DNA from: Achatina immaculata
Lineage: Eukaryota > Mollusca > Gastropoda > Stylommatophora > Achatinidae
Length of the DNA: 64,000 nucleotides
NCBI GenBank assembly: GCA_009760885.1
Contig: CM019701.1
Location: forward strand, 13,909,963 to 13,973,962
Reading direction: 5' to 3'
Positions 1 to 11,799 of this stretch are shown in pieces. The position numbers and the translations under genes are program-made. Every line of letters starts with the position of its first letter. Positions within the stretch are counted from its first letter, which is position 1. The notes below the pieces were generated by a model. It searched no databases and had not been told where the DNA came from. It saw nothing but the letters and a program-made list of their open reading frames with translations.

Positions 1-33
1 TCCTTTTTTTAAAATGTAACATGTTAGAAAAAC

Positions 34-159
34 CTTGATGATCTGCGAATGGACGCATCAGTAGCAGGGCATCTTGCTTATAACCGAGAGGCCTACAGGA
101 GAGCTGTTATGAAGGCAAAGTTCCGCAAGGGACATGCAAATGACCGACTGACTGACTGA
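34..159 (+). mobile_element. LINE-A 3' end, C-terminus of ORF2
   Basis: Frame from 34 reads the last 41 residues of a LINE-A reverse-transcriptase protein: a DDLRMDAS stretch, then GHLAYNREAYRRAV and KFRKGHAN, stopping at 157-159. The same ending occurs in at least seven other places in the window, on both strands. After KGHAN the sequence is an ACTG simple repeat, the usual 3' tail of this family here. Only the 3' end is in view because the window starts at 1, so how far the copy extends upstream is unknown. Confidence 0.75.
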
Positions 160-229
160 AGGAATTTCTTTATTTTCCATCAATCAATCAAGTGCACAAT
201 TCCCTGTCCTTAGACTTGATTATAAGATC

Positions 230-960
230 CGACGTTGACTTTTCTTCCTAGCCACACTGAAGGCCCATCCAGTAACTTCTCTCTGTGTCTTCCTCTGTCT
301 CTTCTTCCCTCGATTTTTCCCGTTGCCACAATGTGTTCTACTTTTCCTTTCTCAGAAAATGTCCTATAAATCTCGCTTGCCTTCCTCTGATATTTGCTGT
401 AATTTGCCTTATAACTCCAGCCTCTCTTAAGACTTCTTCGTTTGTTTTCTTAGCTGTCCATTTCTCGCTGTACTCTCTTATTCATGGACCATGCTTCACA
501 TCCATAAAACAAAATAGGCTTGATGTAACATTTAAGTACTCGTAATCTTGTTTCCGTTGATATGGATCTGTTGCACAAGATGTTTCTTATTTTCCGGAAT
601 GCTGACTTGGCCTGAGCACGTCCGCTTTTTATTTCGTTGTGGCATTTCCCAAACACCTGTTATAACTGTTCCTAAGTGTTTGAATCCATAAGTTGTTATA
701 ATCGTTCCTAAGTACATTGAATCTATCAACTTGTCTCAGTTCTGTGTCATCAATGGTAATGCTATATTTTGGTGGTATTCTTTTCTTTGAGATGACCATC
801 ACTTCTTTTTATTCAGGCTGAGACCTTTACTTTTGCATACTTTCATTAATTACGACGTCCAGAAGAGCATATAGTTCTCCTTCACTGTTAGCAATCAGAT
901 CTGTGTCGTCTTATTTTCCATATCAATCCAAATAGTAACTCTGGAAGATTTTAAATATTC
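230..960 (-). pseudogene. LINE-H ORF2 remnant (RT catalytic motif to C-terminus)
   Basis: Read on the minus strand, this is a degraded copy of the element at 38664-42297. At about 905-925 a decayed catalytic box survives (GK*DDTDLIA where the other copy has YADDTVLIA). It is followed by the SLSLNKKK stretch near 800-830, a KHLGTVIT stretch near 660-700, RNILCNRSISTETRLRVLKCYIK and FYGCEAWSMNK near 480-600, and the LLDGPSVWLGRK ending near 235-280. The frame changes several times and stops interrupt it, so no functional product is expected. Confidence 0.75.
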
Positions 961-1109
961 TTTTTCTTATCAGTTCCTTTCAGGGTCTCTTTGAAAGTGT
1001 TGACAGATCTGTACAGATGTAATAGAAGATATGATACACTAAACATCATACTGCAGGACAAAGTCTAGTGCAGGAAGTAATAGAATCAAAACATAGCAAA
1101 CATGTAGAC

Positions 1110-1440
1110 AATATGAAGTTACGATAAAGGCTCTCCAGTCATTCCTTGTTCTTGGAATTATCCTAGCCTCCTTCAATGTGTATCCCTTGTCTCTGAGCAC
1201 TGTCATAATTTCTCTTCTCCAGGTAAGTCTAGGTCTTCCTCGTTTTCTATTTCCTTGAGGATTCCATGTCAGTGCCTGTTTTGTTATGTTGGTGTCGGGT
1301 TTCCTCAGAGTGTGGTCAATCCACTTTCTAGACATGATTTGTTGGTTCACAGGTTCTTGCCCTGCCCTTTCTTAGACCTCCTCGTTCCTGATCTTGTCCT
1401 GCCATTTAATGTTTAAAATCCTCCTCAAGTGTAGTAAATG
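1110..1440 (-). mobile_element. LINE-E ORF2 C-terminal fragment
   Basis: Minus-strand translation gives MSRKWIDHTLRKPD, QALTWNPQGNRKRGRPR and a tryptophan-rich C-terminus (TWRREIMTVLRDKGYT, NDWRAF). This is the typical end of RTE-like or related non-LTR ORF2 proteins. The same text is present on the plus strand at 35269-35650. The segment 1375-1435 carries the preceding residues in another frame, so the copy is frameshifted and 5' truncated. Confidence 0.75.
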
Positions 1441-1457
1441 ATCGGGTGTACTAGAAT

Positions 1458-1652
1458 AACAAAAAAAGCCAGTAATTGGTGTATAAGTATACAACTATAC
1501 ACTAAGAAGTGCAGTAAAGCTGTGATACCAGAATGTATAAAATCGGAAAAAAGTAGGAGCAGCTTTATTACTTAACGATTACAAAGTTGTAATCGTTAAG
1601 TAATAAAGCTGCTCCTACTTTTTTTTCGATTTTATACAACAAAAAAGCCAGT
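1458..1652. mobile_element. Short insertion ending in a fold-back, flanked by 15-16 bp direct repeats
   Basis: A near-perfect inverted repeat of about 50 bp per arm runs from 1535 to 1637 with a 2-bp centre at the AG of 1584-1587. Direct repeats AACAAAAAAAGCCAGT (1458-1473) and AACAAAAAAGCCAGT (1638-1652) bracket the segment and differ by a single A, which is what a target-site duplication would look like. One arm (about 60 bp) is also present once at 37514-37575. The class is unknown: a fold-back DNA element or a retroelement copy whose 3' end was inverted and duplicated on insertion are both possible. Confidence 0.55.
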
Positions 1653-2492
1653 CTGAGACAGACATTTTGCAGGCAACCATTAATGTAGAAACAGCACAAA
1701 ATGATGATGATGATGATTCCCAGTAACCAGTCTGAATGAGCAGTCCCAAATGACAACATGGCTCTGTATAAGTGTGTGTTTGTTGCGAATGATGACCCAG
1801 TCTAAAACCCTATTTCTTTTCTATAGCAATGTGCGTAGACATCATTACAAAGAGACAAACACTGACGCAGCTTTGGAGGTAAATATCTAAATTATACAGT
1901 ATGGCTTCAAAATAAGTAAAGAGATAACATATTCAAATGCCACAGTAATAAGATACTAAAACGATAATATATGTCCAGATACAACACTAGAAACAAAAAC
2001 TAAACAAAACATGTAATGTCAAGGCTACTTTAAGTGTCGAAATGACATTTTAAAATGACATTAAACTGGTTATGTAACAACTAGTCTCGACCAGTTTATA
2101 TTTTCTGAATTGTTATGAACCTTGATAAATCAAAATTTGACAGTTTTGTTTTGTAAAAACTACTGAGGGATAACGACCCATTCCCCCCCCCCCCTTCAAA
2201 ATAAAAAAAAGTCTGACAAACAAGCTGGTTTATGTATTGCTCTTTTGTTCTCACGAGATCGCTTACAGGTCTGGGGGTTTTATAAACAACAGCCCCATGT
2301 TGTAACTTGCTTTACATTCACATATTGTGTTTTGAATTTGACTACAGCAATCGAGAAGTCGACGAAAGGACAGGTGCTAGGGAGAAATACCAGTTTTGTT
2401 AGTCACCACTTTTACATATTTAAATGATATTCATTTAAAACATTTGAAATGACAGTACAGGCTGCATATTTAAGCAGGCTATTATATAAGTT
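1653..2492. other. Anonymous AT-rich DNA
   Basis: Nothing recognisable apart from a C-run at 2183-2195 and short ATG repeats near 1700. Open frames are short and show no family resemblance. Confidence 0.5.
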
Positions 2493-2755
2493 GGGCGCCT
2501 GAGTAGCGAAGTGATTAGTGTACTAGTCTTTCATGGAAATGGTAGGCGGCTCGAATCCGCTGGAGGCACCCCTGTCACCCATGTTTATTGGCATCTGGCT
2601 TCTTCTAGAGCTGAGGAAGGAAATGCAGTCAGGTGTGATGCTGACCATTTCACCCTCTAATGTAGTCTAATGGTCAAGGAAAATATGGGCACTAACATCA
2701 TATCCCCTAGGTGTCTCCATGGCATAATACGGCTGCATTACCTCACTTTATTCTA
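2493..2755 (+). mobile_element. SINE S1 with tRNA-like head
   Basis: The head 2493-2571 can fold as a tRNA: arms 2493-2499 (GGGCGCC) and 2565-2571 (GGCACCC) pair at six of seven positions. A box A-like TAGCGAAGTGATT lies at 2503 and a box B-like GGCTCGAATCC at 2548-2558. The body (GAAGGAAATGCAGTCAGGTG, then CACTAACATCATATCCC and a TGCATTACCTCAC tail) is shared with copies at 9277-9335, 50107-50325 and, reversed, 50371-50445. The head and body organisation with several copies identifies a tRNA-derived SINE and not a tRNA gene. Confidence 0.8.
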
Positions 2756-2909
2756 TGAAAGTTAAACATCTTAAAAGAACATTGTTTCACGTATCAAAAA
2801 AGCTTCCTCAACGACTTGACCGGAGAGTAGTATCTACAGGACATCAAATTTTGTTAAATGTCAACACAGACATAGAGAAACATTAGGCACTTTTAGACGG
2901 TATCTGCAT

Positions 2910-3159
2910 TCATTCATTTGCATGTCCCTTGCGGAACTTTGCCTCCCAAACAGCACTCCTGTAGGCCTCTCGGTTGTGAGCAAGATGCCCTGCTGCTGTT
3001 GCATCCATTTCCAGATCGTCAACGATGTCTTGCAGCCATCTTCGTCTTGGTCTTCCTCTTTTTCTTTTTCCCATTATGTATCCTTCCAATACGGTCTTCT
3101 CTAAATTATCATGACGTTTAATGTGTCCAAAATATTTCAGTTTTCTCTCTTTAATCCTC
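2910..3159 (-). mobile_element. LINE-A 5'-truncated insertion with 12-bp target-site duplication
   Basis: Minus-strand translation gives the LINE-A ORF2 end (KYFGHIKRHDNLEKTVLEGY, KRKRGRPRRRWLQDIVDD, then NREAYRSAV and KGHANE). The insertion is bounded by CGGTATCTGCAT at 2898-2909 and again at 3160-3171, a perfect 12-bp direct repeat. That pattern, with an AATG-repeat tail at the 3' side, fits target-primed reverse transcription and 5' truncation. The following plus-strand words ILYRAESWRTIEKE at 3180-3220 suggest it landed in an older LINE relic. Confidence 0.85.
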
Positions 3160-3219
3160 CGGTATCTGCATGCCGCCCACAATTCTATATAGAGCAGAAA
3201 GCTGGAGAACTATCGAAAA

Positions 3220-4180
3220 GGAGATAATGGTCAAATGAATCTCATTGTAGAATTAGTAAATAAAATCTAGACCGCTTTTTTACCACTTGGAAACACTATA
3301 AGTAATAGAAATATCTGCTAGCTCGAAACAAGGAGAAAGATATGTATATAAGTACAGAAAACTGACTATAGAAATGGGCAGATAATGTACAGTTATACCC
3401 GGCTCTTTCTTCGGTTATGGGTCACAGCATCGACAAAATTTGATGAAAAGCAAAGCATCTTTTATCTAGCTTGTACATGCATTAGGGCGCTAAAAAAACC
3501 TAAATAACTATATAACACTTATGGATGCCTGCAACATAAGAACAAAAAAATTACGTATTAAACAAAACCGTGTCCTTACATCCCCCCTTTGCACACGTGG
3601 ACGGTGAATATTTACACTACGTACAGTTCAGACAGCGAGTTAGTTGGAGTGCATTAGTCTGAAGAAGAAAACTGCTGAATCTCATCTTCTGAACTCCTCT
3701 CTTCGCCTTTAAAGTATTATGAAATAACGTCTTGGTTTTTGCCTGATAAGACCATGGCTAAGGGGAATGTTGTGCCCGACTTGGTCTTGAATTCACTTAG
3801 CAGTTAGGCTGTCCTTCTCTCGAAAATAATCTAGTAACCAATGGCGTAGCGTTTTTAATCTCATCTAACACTTTCATTTTATTCTTCACTATTGTACTAA
3901 TTGGCAGTGGGAGACACATCTACTTTACGCCATATTTCAGCAGTGGAGAAGTCCTGCTCTTTAAGCTTTATTATCTCAAGTTTTTTTTTTCCAAAATAAA
4001 AACCTTTTGGGTTATTTTACCTTTATCACTAGATTTAAGATCAATTATGAATATACTGAAGCATGGAATGTCTTGTCTTGTCTTGTCTTCTACCTGACAT
4101 ACCTTTCGGTGTAGAGGGGACAAACAGACGTCCTGATAGGGCTCGATGATTTGCTTCATATAATGGGATATTTAATGCTT
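3220..4180. other. Anonymous DNA with a short CTTGT repeat
   Basis: No coding or repeat family recognised. A CTTGT microsatellite of four to five units lies at 4069-4092. Confidence 0.45.
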
Positions 4181-4312
4181 GTGTAATTTCCTCTCTCCTA
4201 CTCCTGCGTGGGCGGCCTCTTCCTGTGTTACCTACAAATCTGAATGTTGTCTGTAATATACTGTCTAGTGGTAACCGCGTAACATGGTCAAACCATTTGA
4301 CTTACCGCTCAT
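4180..4312 (-). mobile_element. LINE ORF2 C-terminal relic
   Basis: On the minus strand an uninterrupted stretch reads KWFDHVTRLPLDSILQ, then TGRGRPRRSRREEITQAL. This is the WxGHV...GRPR pattern found near the end of many non-LTR ORF2 proteins. Only about 44 residues remain, so the family cannot be named. Confidence 0.6.
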
Positions 4313-4689
4313 AGAAAACAAAGGAAACAGGTAATATAAGCTTTAAAATAAGTATTATACGGCCAAGAATAGCACCGGAAATAACTAAACATATGAATTC
4401 TGCAGTTACACTGTTAGCACAAACTTATTAACAAATTGTTTACAGTTTAGTATGTAATCACGAAAATAATATACTTTAAATAACAAAAAATATGAAAAAT
4501 AATTTTTAAAATATTTTATGAGGACAATTAAAAACAAATCAGTGCACCTAACAACGTCTACTGAAAGACTTAAGAAGGACGAAAAAAATGGCTCTCGGTC
4601 ACGCCGCTGATACGAGTACAGCAGAGACGAAAGCTTGAAACTTGGTTACAAATGAAAATGGACGAAAGACCGACGCGACGAAAAGCGGG

Positions 4690-4910
4690 GCACGTCTGTA
4701 CGCGTAACTGATAAAACCATGCAATGGACGACTGAAAGAGAGAGGAAGTTAGGGCGACCAAGGACAGCCTGTTGGAACACTATTCAAACCGAGACGGACA
4801 GGTTACAACACGAGCATAAACATCATACCAAAGTACAGACATGCGAAAAGAACTTATGTCCACATGCTAGGGGTGAGATGCCCAGTCTAAGCAAGTGTAA
4901 GCCTAGCTGA
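4690..4910 (+). mobile_element. Probable LINE ORF2 C-terminal relic
   Basis: The frame starting at 4719 reads MQWTTERERKLGRPRTACWN followed by TIQTETDRLQ, similar in layout to the GRPR-tryptophan end of LINE ORF2. It is short and diverged, with no second copy in the window to support it. Confidence 0.4.
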
Positions 4911-4929
4911 CTTTGTTCACTACAGCAGG

Positions 4930-7000
4930 TGTCAGAAAGTCACATAAAGTACCAACATGAATATGAAGGAGTGACGGCTAAACCAGAACTAGCCAAAACT
5001 CTTACTTGTTCATGCTACTCCCAGTGTCTGGTGCGTTTCTGAGGCTGGCTATTTAAATAGGGTAGGGCTTGACACTTTACTTCTTACGCTGGGACCCCTA
5101 TTTGGACTGAGAATAGCTGTGTATCCTTTATTAAAAATAAAACAATGAAATACAACCCATATGATGCTAAGATTTTTTTTAACAGAGTCAACTCATTTGC
5201 TTGTCCGTGGAGCACCAAAAATCTTTCCGTGGACTCCCTGGGGGTTCTTGGACCCCAGATTAAGAAACACTGGTAAACTTCAAGTAAACTTAAAAGAATA
5301 CAAGAGAACGGAACTGGTTGCATGATAAAAGTAAATGTGTAGACAGAAGTGACGGAACAAACGTATGAAGATCAGGAAGTTCCAGTGACAGCAAAAGAAC
5401 GGTGACTAAAACAGAAAGACTGAAATAATCGTCATGATGGCAACAATTATGATGGCAAGGTATGGCAAAGTTAGAAATCAGAATGTTGACAGGAACAAAC
5501 AAACAATTCTATGCAGAAAGAGGGTGTGAAAAGATTTGATTAAGTGGTTCTCATTATAAAAAAGAATAAAAACAATTTTTAAAAAAACAAAGTCTACATA
5601 CGTGCTGTGGGATTTCTGAGAATAATGGCCCGTAGACGAGCCCTCCAAGACTTCTCATGGTGACTAAATGCCGGTAAGGTAGCCCTGTGTTAAAGTAAAA
5701 AGCATATCATGAAATGAAATTTCGCAAGAAAGTTTTATATTTAAACAAACAGTAAAACAAATGCTATGAAATTCATCTTGGACAAAAGTAAGAGGCAATA
5801 GGGAAAATGTGAGACATAAAATCAACGCTTGAATATGGGTGGTTATACAGATGTCTTTTACCACATCTATCCATCTTATTCTTGGACGTTTTTTTATGCT
5901 TCACTTCTGATGTTACAAGTAGTTGGTCGATATGGTCTCATTCTTGTCAGCATCCAAACTGATTTTGTAAATGTGTGAGGTCTGCTGCAGACTGCATCTG
6001 GGAACATCCGCCACTTAACATCTTATTAAAGGTTAAAGTAGACAAAAGTAAATCTTATGGATGACCACTGTAAATAAGGGATGGACAGTCATTTGCGATC
6101 ATATATAAGGGACAGCTTCTCTGTCTCACAAACCAACAAAGGAGATATATTACCGTTAACCTTCACTGCTGAGATGTTAGAAACGATGTTCATTACGATG
6201 AAATGAACAGATTTGTCAGTTTCAGTTTCGATGCAAAATAAAACTAATCTCATTTTCGTATTCAATGACTTCTGGATTAAACTACAGTTCAGAATTTTAA
6301 GACATTAATGACTTCAGTGCTTGCTTATTCAGTTGCATTCCGACGATTAAAGAACCACCAATATGTTTGTTTTGAGAAAAAAGCATACGTAAGGCTAATG
6401 TGAGTTTCAGTCTGCAGTTCCCTGAAAAGTGTGTGAAAGCCCCTTATGTAGAATATACCTTCGAAGAGAAGGTACTGTCGACTACATTTTGTAGAATTAA
6501 AGCTTCTTTTCAAGTGTCTGCTCTCACAGTATTTCTACATGAACAGGTTTCCAAAACGTGTCAAAATATTAAACACTTCTGAAGCCGTTGTTAGGAAATA
6601 CAATCTCAACAATTTCATAACAGACACTACGAGCTTCTTGAAGAAAATGCAGTCTAAAAATTTGCCTTTCGTCTAATGGTATGAGACTTTTTGCTTTCTT
6701 TCTTTCAGCTCCTACACAGGAATGTGTGTGCGCGAGCGTGTGTGTTTGCGAGGTCGGGGGGGGGGGGTGTGCGTGTAAATTACGTTACTTTTGCTTGAAA
6801 TTCTGTATTATCTTTAACTCTTATACGCCTAGAACAAAAATCCAAATACCACACAAACAATTTCATAATAAACACATCTGCCATGTTTTTCAAACCCCTG
6901 TTTAGCTTATATTTCAGTTTAAAATTTGAATTTTGTAAACAGAAACTTAAATCTATATAAGTAATGTTTTTGGTAATCTTTAACAAAGCTGTCTACGTGA
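4930..7000. other. Anonymous DNA with a hAT-like terminus and GT/G runs
   Basis: Read on the minus strand from 5272 leftward, the sequence starts CAGTGTTTCTTAATCTGGGG and resembles the terminal sequence of hAT-type DNA transposons. The other end was not found. A GT-rich stretch followed by a G-run lies at 6724-6772. The remaining open frames are not recognisable. Confidence 0.35.
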
Positions 7001-7285
7001 CTACCGTATTTGAAGTAAAAGAGACAGCATGTGAAGTAAAAGAGACAGCAAGTGAAGTAACAGGGACAACATGCGAAGCAACAGGGACAGCATGTGACAT
7101 AAAAGACAGCAAGTGAAGTAAAAAGAGACAATGTGAAGTAAGAGAAAGTATGTGAAGTAAGAGAAAGTATGTGAAGTAAGAGAAAGTATGTGAAGTAAAA
7201 GAGACATAGCATGTAAAGTAACAGGGACAGCATGTGAAGTAAACAGACAGCATGTGAAATAAAAGAGACAGCGTATGAAGAAAGA
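7001..7285. repeat. Minisatellite, about 21-bp unit
   Basis: Imperfect copies of GTGAAGTAAAAGAGACAGCAT follow one another, about 13 units, with shorter GTGAAGTAAGAGAAAGTAT variants in the middle (7130-7195). The overlapping minus-strand open frames are made only of the repeated unit. Confidence 0.85.
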
Positions 7286-9276
7286 GACACCAGTGTGCAA
7301 TGCTCTCATTGCACGAGAATGAGAAATAACTTCATCGTATGTTTTATTTGCATATATTGTTGAGCGCGTTGGAAGATGTGATATGTAATAGTTTTCAGTT
7401 CAGTAATATCGCTATTTATTTTAGCTTGTAACGCTTGTATTAAACTGAATTAGAATGAGTGTCTCTGAATGAAAGCTGAGAGATGAAGGGCAGAATATGA
7501 TACGGGGCCGTATGTCCAAGTTTTCACTCTTTGAGACTAAAGTATGTTCGTTCGCCTTTTATTTTCTCTTCTCTCTTAGGCTGCAAATATGATCTAGAAA
7601 TGAGATTTACAAATATCTCTGTGTAAGACGTGGAAAGAGCGTGCTAGCTGGTGCTCCTAGGCACAGTTTGGAGAGCGCTGTGATAACCTCCGCAGCGCAA
7701 ACATTCCTAACCTCTATAGAAACAGATTACAAAATGGGTTATTTGAATAGCGAAAGTCACGAAAAACACAGGACAATGCTAAGTATACGGTATATACGGG
7801 AAACCGTCTCCGATAAAATGATGTCTTAATGTGGCCTTTTCATCAGTGACACACTTTGTGTCAAAAGTTATGTTTCCACTTGAATTACAACTGCAGCTGG
7901 GCTGCTATTTCTTTCAGTAATCAAATACCTACTTTGAAATGAATATGCGCCTGGAGGTTATTTAAATTTAACGTTGCTGCACATTCAAAGAAATCATTAT
8001 ATAAATCTGACTGGTTCTTTCATAATATCATTTCATGTGACTCAACATCCTTGATTATGGTAGTATTTAATTATGCATTGATGGTAGGCACTTCTTCGTT
8101 TCAAGATTCAGCACGCAGATTTGTGACGTTAAGGGCAATATATGAGTGCTGTTGTATGCTGTTTTTGTAAGCTGCCTTTTGTAAGAAGTGCTTTGCCTGC
8201 AGCAATACTAAATGAGTTAGTGATCACATATGAAATCAAAACAGAGGAGCTGCAATGGTCTCGTCAAGAAAATTAAAGCATTTGGTAGGAGTAATGGCTA
8301 AAGTGATAGCTATAAAAGTATGAGCCAGAGGCTTCGTGACAGAATCATAATGTGACCTACATAAGCAACTGGAAATAAAGATTAATTGATTGAATCCTTG
8401 ATTGATCTTTATTTATGAAGGGTCAAGAACTGGACACGCAGGCCCGCCTGACATTCGACCCTTCATCATACAACTTCCTCTCTGCTCCAGATATTCTGAA
8501 TATATGTCATGCATATATCAAACATAATCAATGTTGGGAAAAAACAGAAAAAATACATTTATCTTTCACTCTTACCCATGCACTCAATACAGAAAGTAAC
8601 TACATATAAGTAAGAATATTATAAAATATCTACAAAACATTCAGCAACATTCAGAAAAAAAAGAAATAATCAATTAAATTCTGGGCCTGTAAAGAGTCTA
8701 AAATAGCATGTAAATTTTAGGAACCATGAAGGCATGTAGCTGACATCAAGTAGATACTAGGAACGTTTGTAGATGTATGATGGAGCATAGCTTAGATTTT
8801 TCATATACGATGGAAAGATATATCAAAGATAGGCAGCAGAATGAGCAAGGCTTTTCTTAATACAGATTAAATGTAGGTTTTAGAACATAAATATTGTTTA
8901 AGCATTGGCTACACTTTGAGTTAGATTTAAACAGTTCCCATATATAACAGAAGAAAGAATAAGATAACTGAAAAGTATATCAGAAACAGCAGAAAAGACT
9001 TGGTGCTGGGTATGCAACATAAAAGATAGGCAGTTGAAACTTTAAACAGCTTAGAGAACATCTTAATGTAAGGAGATTAGAAGACACTTCCTATGGCGAT
9101 CTTAGCGTGTTGTTTCGCTTTCTATAAGTAATAGTTTCATAGCTAAGATATCTTTGTTTGAATGAACTGTCTTACATGGATATCTAACACCGTCTACTGA
9201 CATAATACGTGAAGCCAGTCGTGCGTCTGTACTGTATATATTAATTTGCATAGTACTGTTGTTTATATATAATCTT
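7286..9276. other. Anonymous AT-rich DNA
   Basis: No repeat family, RNA gene or conserved protein was recognised. Frames such as 7641-7829 and 8415-8609 are short with no supporting signals. Confidence 0.5.
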
Positions 9277-9336
9277 GAGCGCTAACACCATATCCCTATG
9301 TGCCTCTAAGGCATGACGAGATTACCTTACATATTT
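9277..9336 (+). mobile_element. SINE S1 3' tail fragment
   Basis: GCGCTAACACCATATCCCTA followed by TGCCTCTAAGGCATGACGAG and ATTACCTTA matches the 3' body of the S1 copies at 2690-2750 and 50268-50325. The tRNA-like head is absent. Confidence 0.65.
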
Positions 9337-9739
9337 TCTGCTGCTTATTCATATACAATTTACATGTTGATGTTACTTATTTACATATAATTTACATTTT
9401 TATACTGTTTAATTATTTACAAACTTTCATATATTTACATATCATCATCACGTGCCGTCTAGATAGACAATGGAGATCAAATCTTTGCTCTGCCCTTGGT
9501 ATGTGTAAGTATAGCTTCTGATCAATGTGTAATTTCATCATATTCATCATTGTGACAAACATCATCATCCTTTCCGGCCATCTTTCTAGTGAAAGTTAAC
9601 TGTCGTGGATCTCCAGTCCATTCGATTTCACACTGTGAAAGTACACATGTATAACCAAACTCCTGTCCATCCCGTAATGTTATTGTCCTTTCAGTCACTC
9701 TTCCCTGGACTTTCCCATTCAGTTTTGTTTTCAGTCACA

Positions 9740-9808
9740 GTGTGTGTGTGTGTGTGTGTGTGGGGGGGTGGGTGGGTGTGTGTGTGTTTGTTTGTTTGTT
9801 TGTTTGTT
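9740..9808. repeat. Microsatellite GT/G/TTTG
   Basis: A TG run passes into a G run, back to TG, then to TTTG units (9787-9808). The open frames crossing it are artefacts of the repeat. Confidence 0.9.
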
Positions 9809-10195
9809 CCTTTGTGACAGAGGAAGAAGCCGACAACGAAAGAGGTGAAAGGAAGAATTTGTAGAAACCTTAAATATTATACGAAGCAAATCACTGTACC
9901 CTAAACACAGAACGGTATATGAGGAAGGAAGCAATACATGAAATATTCAAGTATTTTTTTGTTAAATCCTAATGCAAAACACAACAAATGCCTGGTCTTA
10001 GGTTCATTTATTTGGTTTCTCATAAACTTTATTTAAACTACTACTTGTTTCATTTCACTTTCTGGTCAATCAATCACTTTTCTATAGCGTACATTACGTT
10101 TTTTATGTACTGCCCACATTGTTCACCCACATGTTGGTGATGAGTACAGTATAACCCTTGGCAAGTTTCAGACTTAAATGTCGTGTTATTTTGCT

Positions 10196-10530
10196 TGGAG
10201 ATTAGGATTTATCAAATGCTGAAAGTGTATTTAGCCATCCTTTTTTTTATCTAGGATTTATCGCATGCTGAAAGTGTATTTAGCCATCCTTTTTTTTTAT
10301 CTAGGATTTATCGCATGCTGAAAGTGTATTTAGCCATCCTTTTTTTTATCTAGGATTTATCAATTGCTGAAAGTGTATTTAGCCATCCTTTTTATCTAGG
10401 ATCTATCGCATGCTGAAAGTGTATTTAGCCATCCTTTTTTTTATCTAGGATTTATCAAATGCTGAAAGTGTATTTAGCCATCCTTTTTTTATCTAGGATT
10501 TATCAAATGCCGAAAGTGTATTTAGCCATC
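10196..10530. repeat. Minisatellite, 48-50 bp unit, about 7 copies
   Basis: Each copy contains TAGGATTTATC, a CGCATGCTG or AAATGCTG variant, AAAGTGTATTTAGCCATCC and a T-run of 4-9. The T-run length is the main difference between copies. Confidence 0.9.
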
Positions 10531-11799
10531 CCTACCTCTACGTCACTCAAATTGATGAACACATATAGTACAGATGACACAGAAGTACCTTGTAACTCCA
10601 GTCAGTTAGAACAGGAATATAATTAAAGTTACAGAGAAAAAGCAAGCAGTATTTATCGGACATGTACATCACGTGACATAAACACGTGATACTTATTGAA
10701 AATATGAATAAGAAGAGATGTAGATGAAGGTTATCGTAGACAGTGTAGTGAGGAGATATATTAGACTGTCATAAATTGAGTTCATGGAAAACATTAGGGC
10801 TTGTGCAGAATTACTATAGCTACAGACCAGCACTTGATGATGATGATGATTATGACTGATAATGATGATGATGGATGATGATGGTGATAAAATCTCACCC
10901 CTCTCGATCGTTGCGATCTTCCTCTTCTGATGACGAATCAGCGTCTCTACGCATCCACTTTAAATCGATGCCGTCACATTCTGCAACTCCATCATCGAAA
11001 GACATTATGAAGCAGCACAACTGAACAGCACGCTCAAGTCTCCAAATATAGTCTTCCCACTAAAGCAACATATCACATAAAGATTTCGCTAGTTATTATC
11101 TTCTGAAACTATTTCTCGAGCTAAGAATCTCTTCTAGAAAGGCAACACTGAGTGTAAACGGATAAGAACAATGGTATCAGATCAAGCAGTTACAATGGCT
11201 GGTGATAGTTGCGAATACAAGTTTTTCTAAATTCTTACACAGTATGCTTACACAACGTTGAAACTAAATTAGATATATAACACGACACGATGTCAAATGG
11301 CTACACGCGTTCCTTTCAAATGTATTCAGATATTCACTACAAACTGTGCTTCTATGGAATGTTTCTATCTACAACTTTTGAAACGGCCGCTCCTTCCCTG
11401 CCCACTTTGTCGTCTGCTAGCGACCGACTTGAATATCCCATCATGCGTGCGTTCGTCACATGACAGACACGTGACACGGTCATGTATTAAAAAATAGAAT
11501 CGGGTGCGAAAGTTTAATGCGAACGTGAGAAAAGAGAAGGGGGAAACACCCGAGATCCCATCCTATCCAGTAACAGTTTGATTAACGAATAAAGGCTCAA
11601 CATTGTTCTTAAAAGGGTGAAGTCTATCAAAAAGTCGGTTCAGGAGCTCACTCTGTTAATCCAAAACAGCCGCGATAAGATTTTTAGGGGATGAGGAGCA
11701 TGTTTTCGCAGTCAGACAAAATTTGTGTTCTTTTGGAAGATAAACGAAATTGTTGCAAAAAAAAATGCTATTTAATGTGTAACAGTAAAGCAAATAAGT
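10531..11799. other. Anonymous DNA with GATGAT tracts
   Basis: GAT-repeat tracts occur at 10836-10890. Nothing else is recognisable. The frame 11297-11497 has no family resemblance. Confidence 0.45.

Noticed and set aside
2493..2571. Functional tRNA gene
   Set aside because: It is followed by a body shared with three other copies and has an acceptor mismatch, so a SINE head explains it better.
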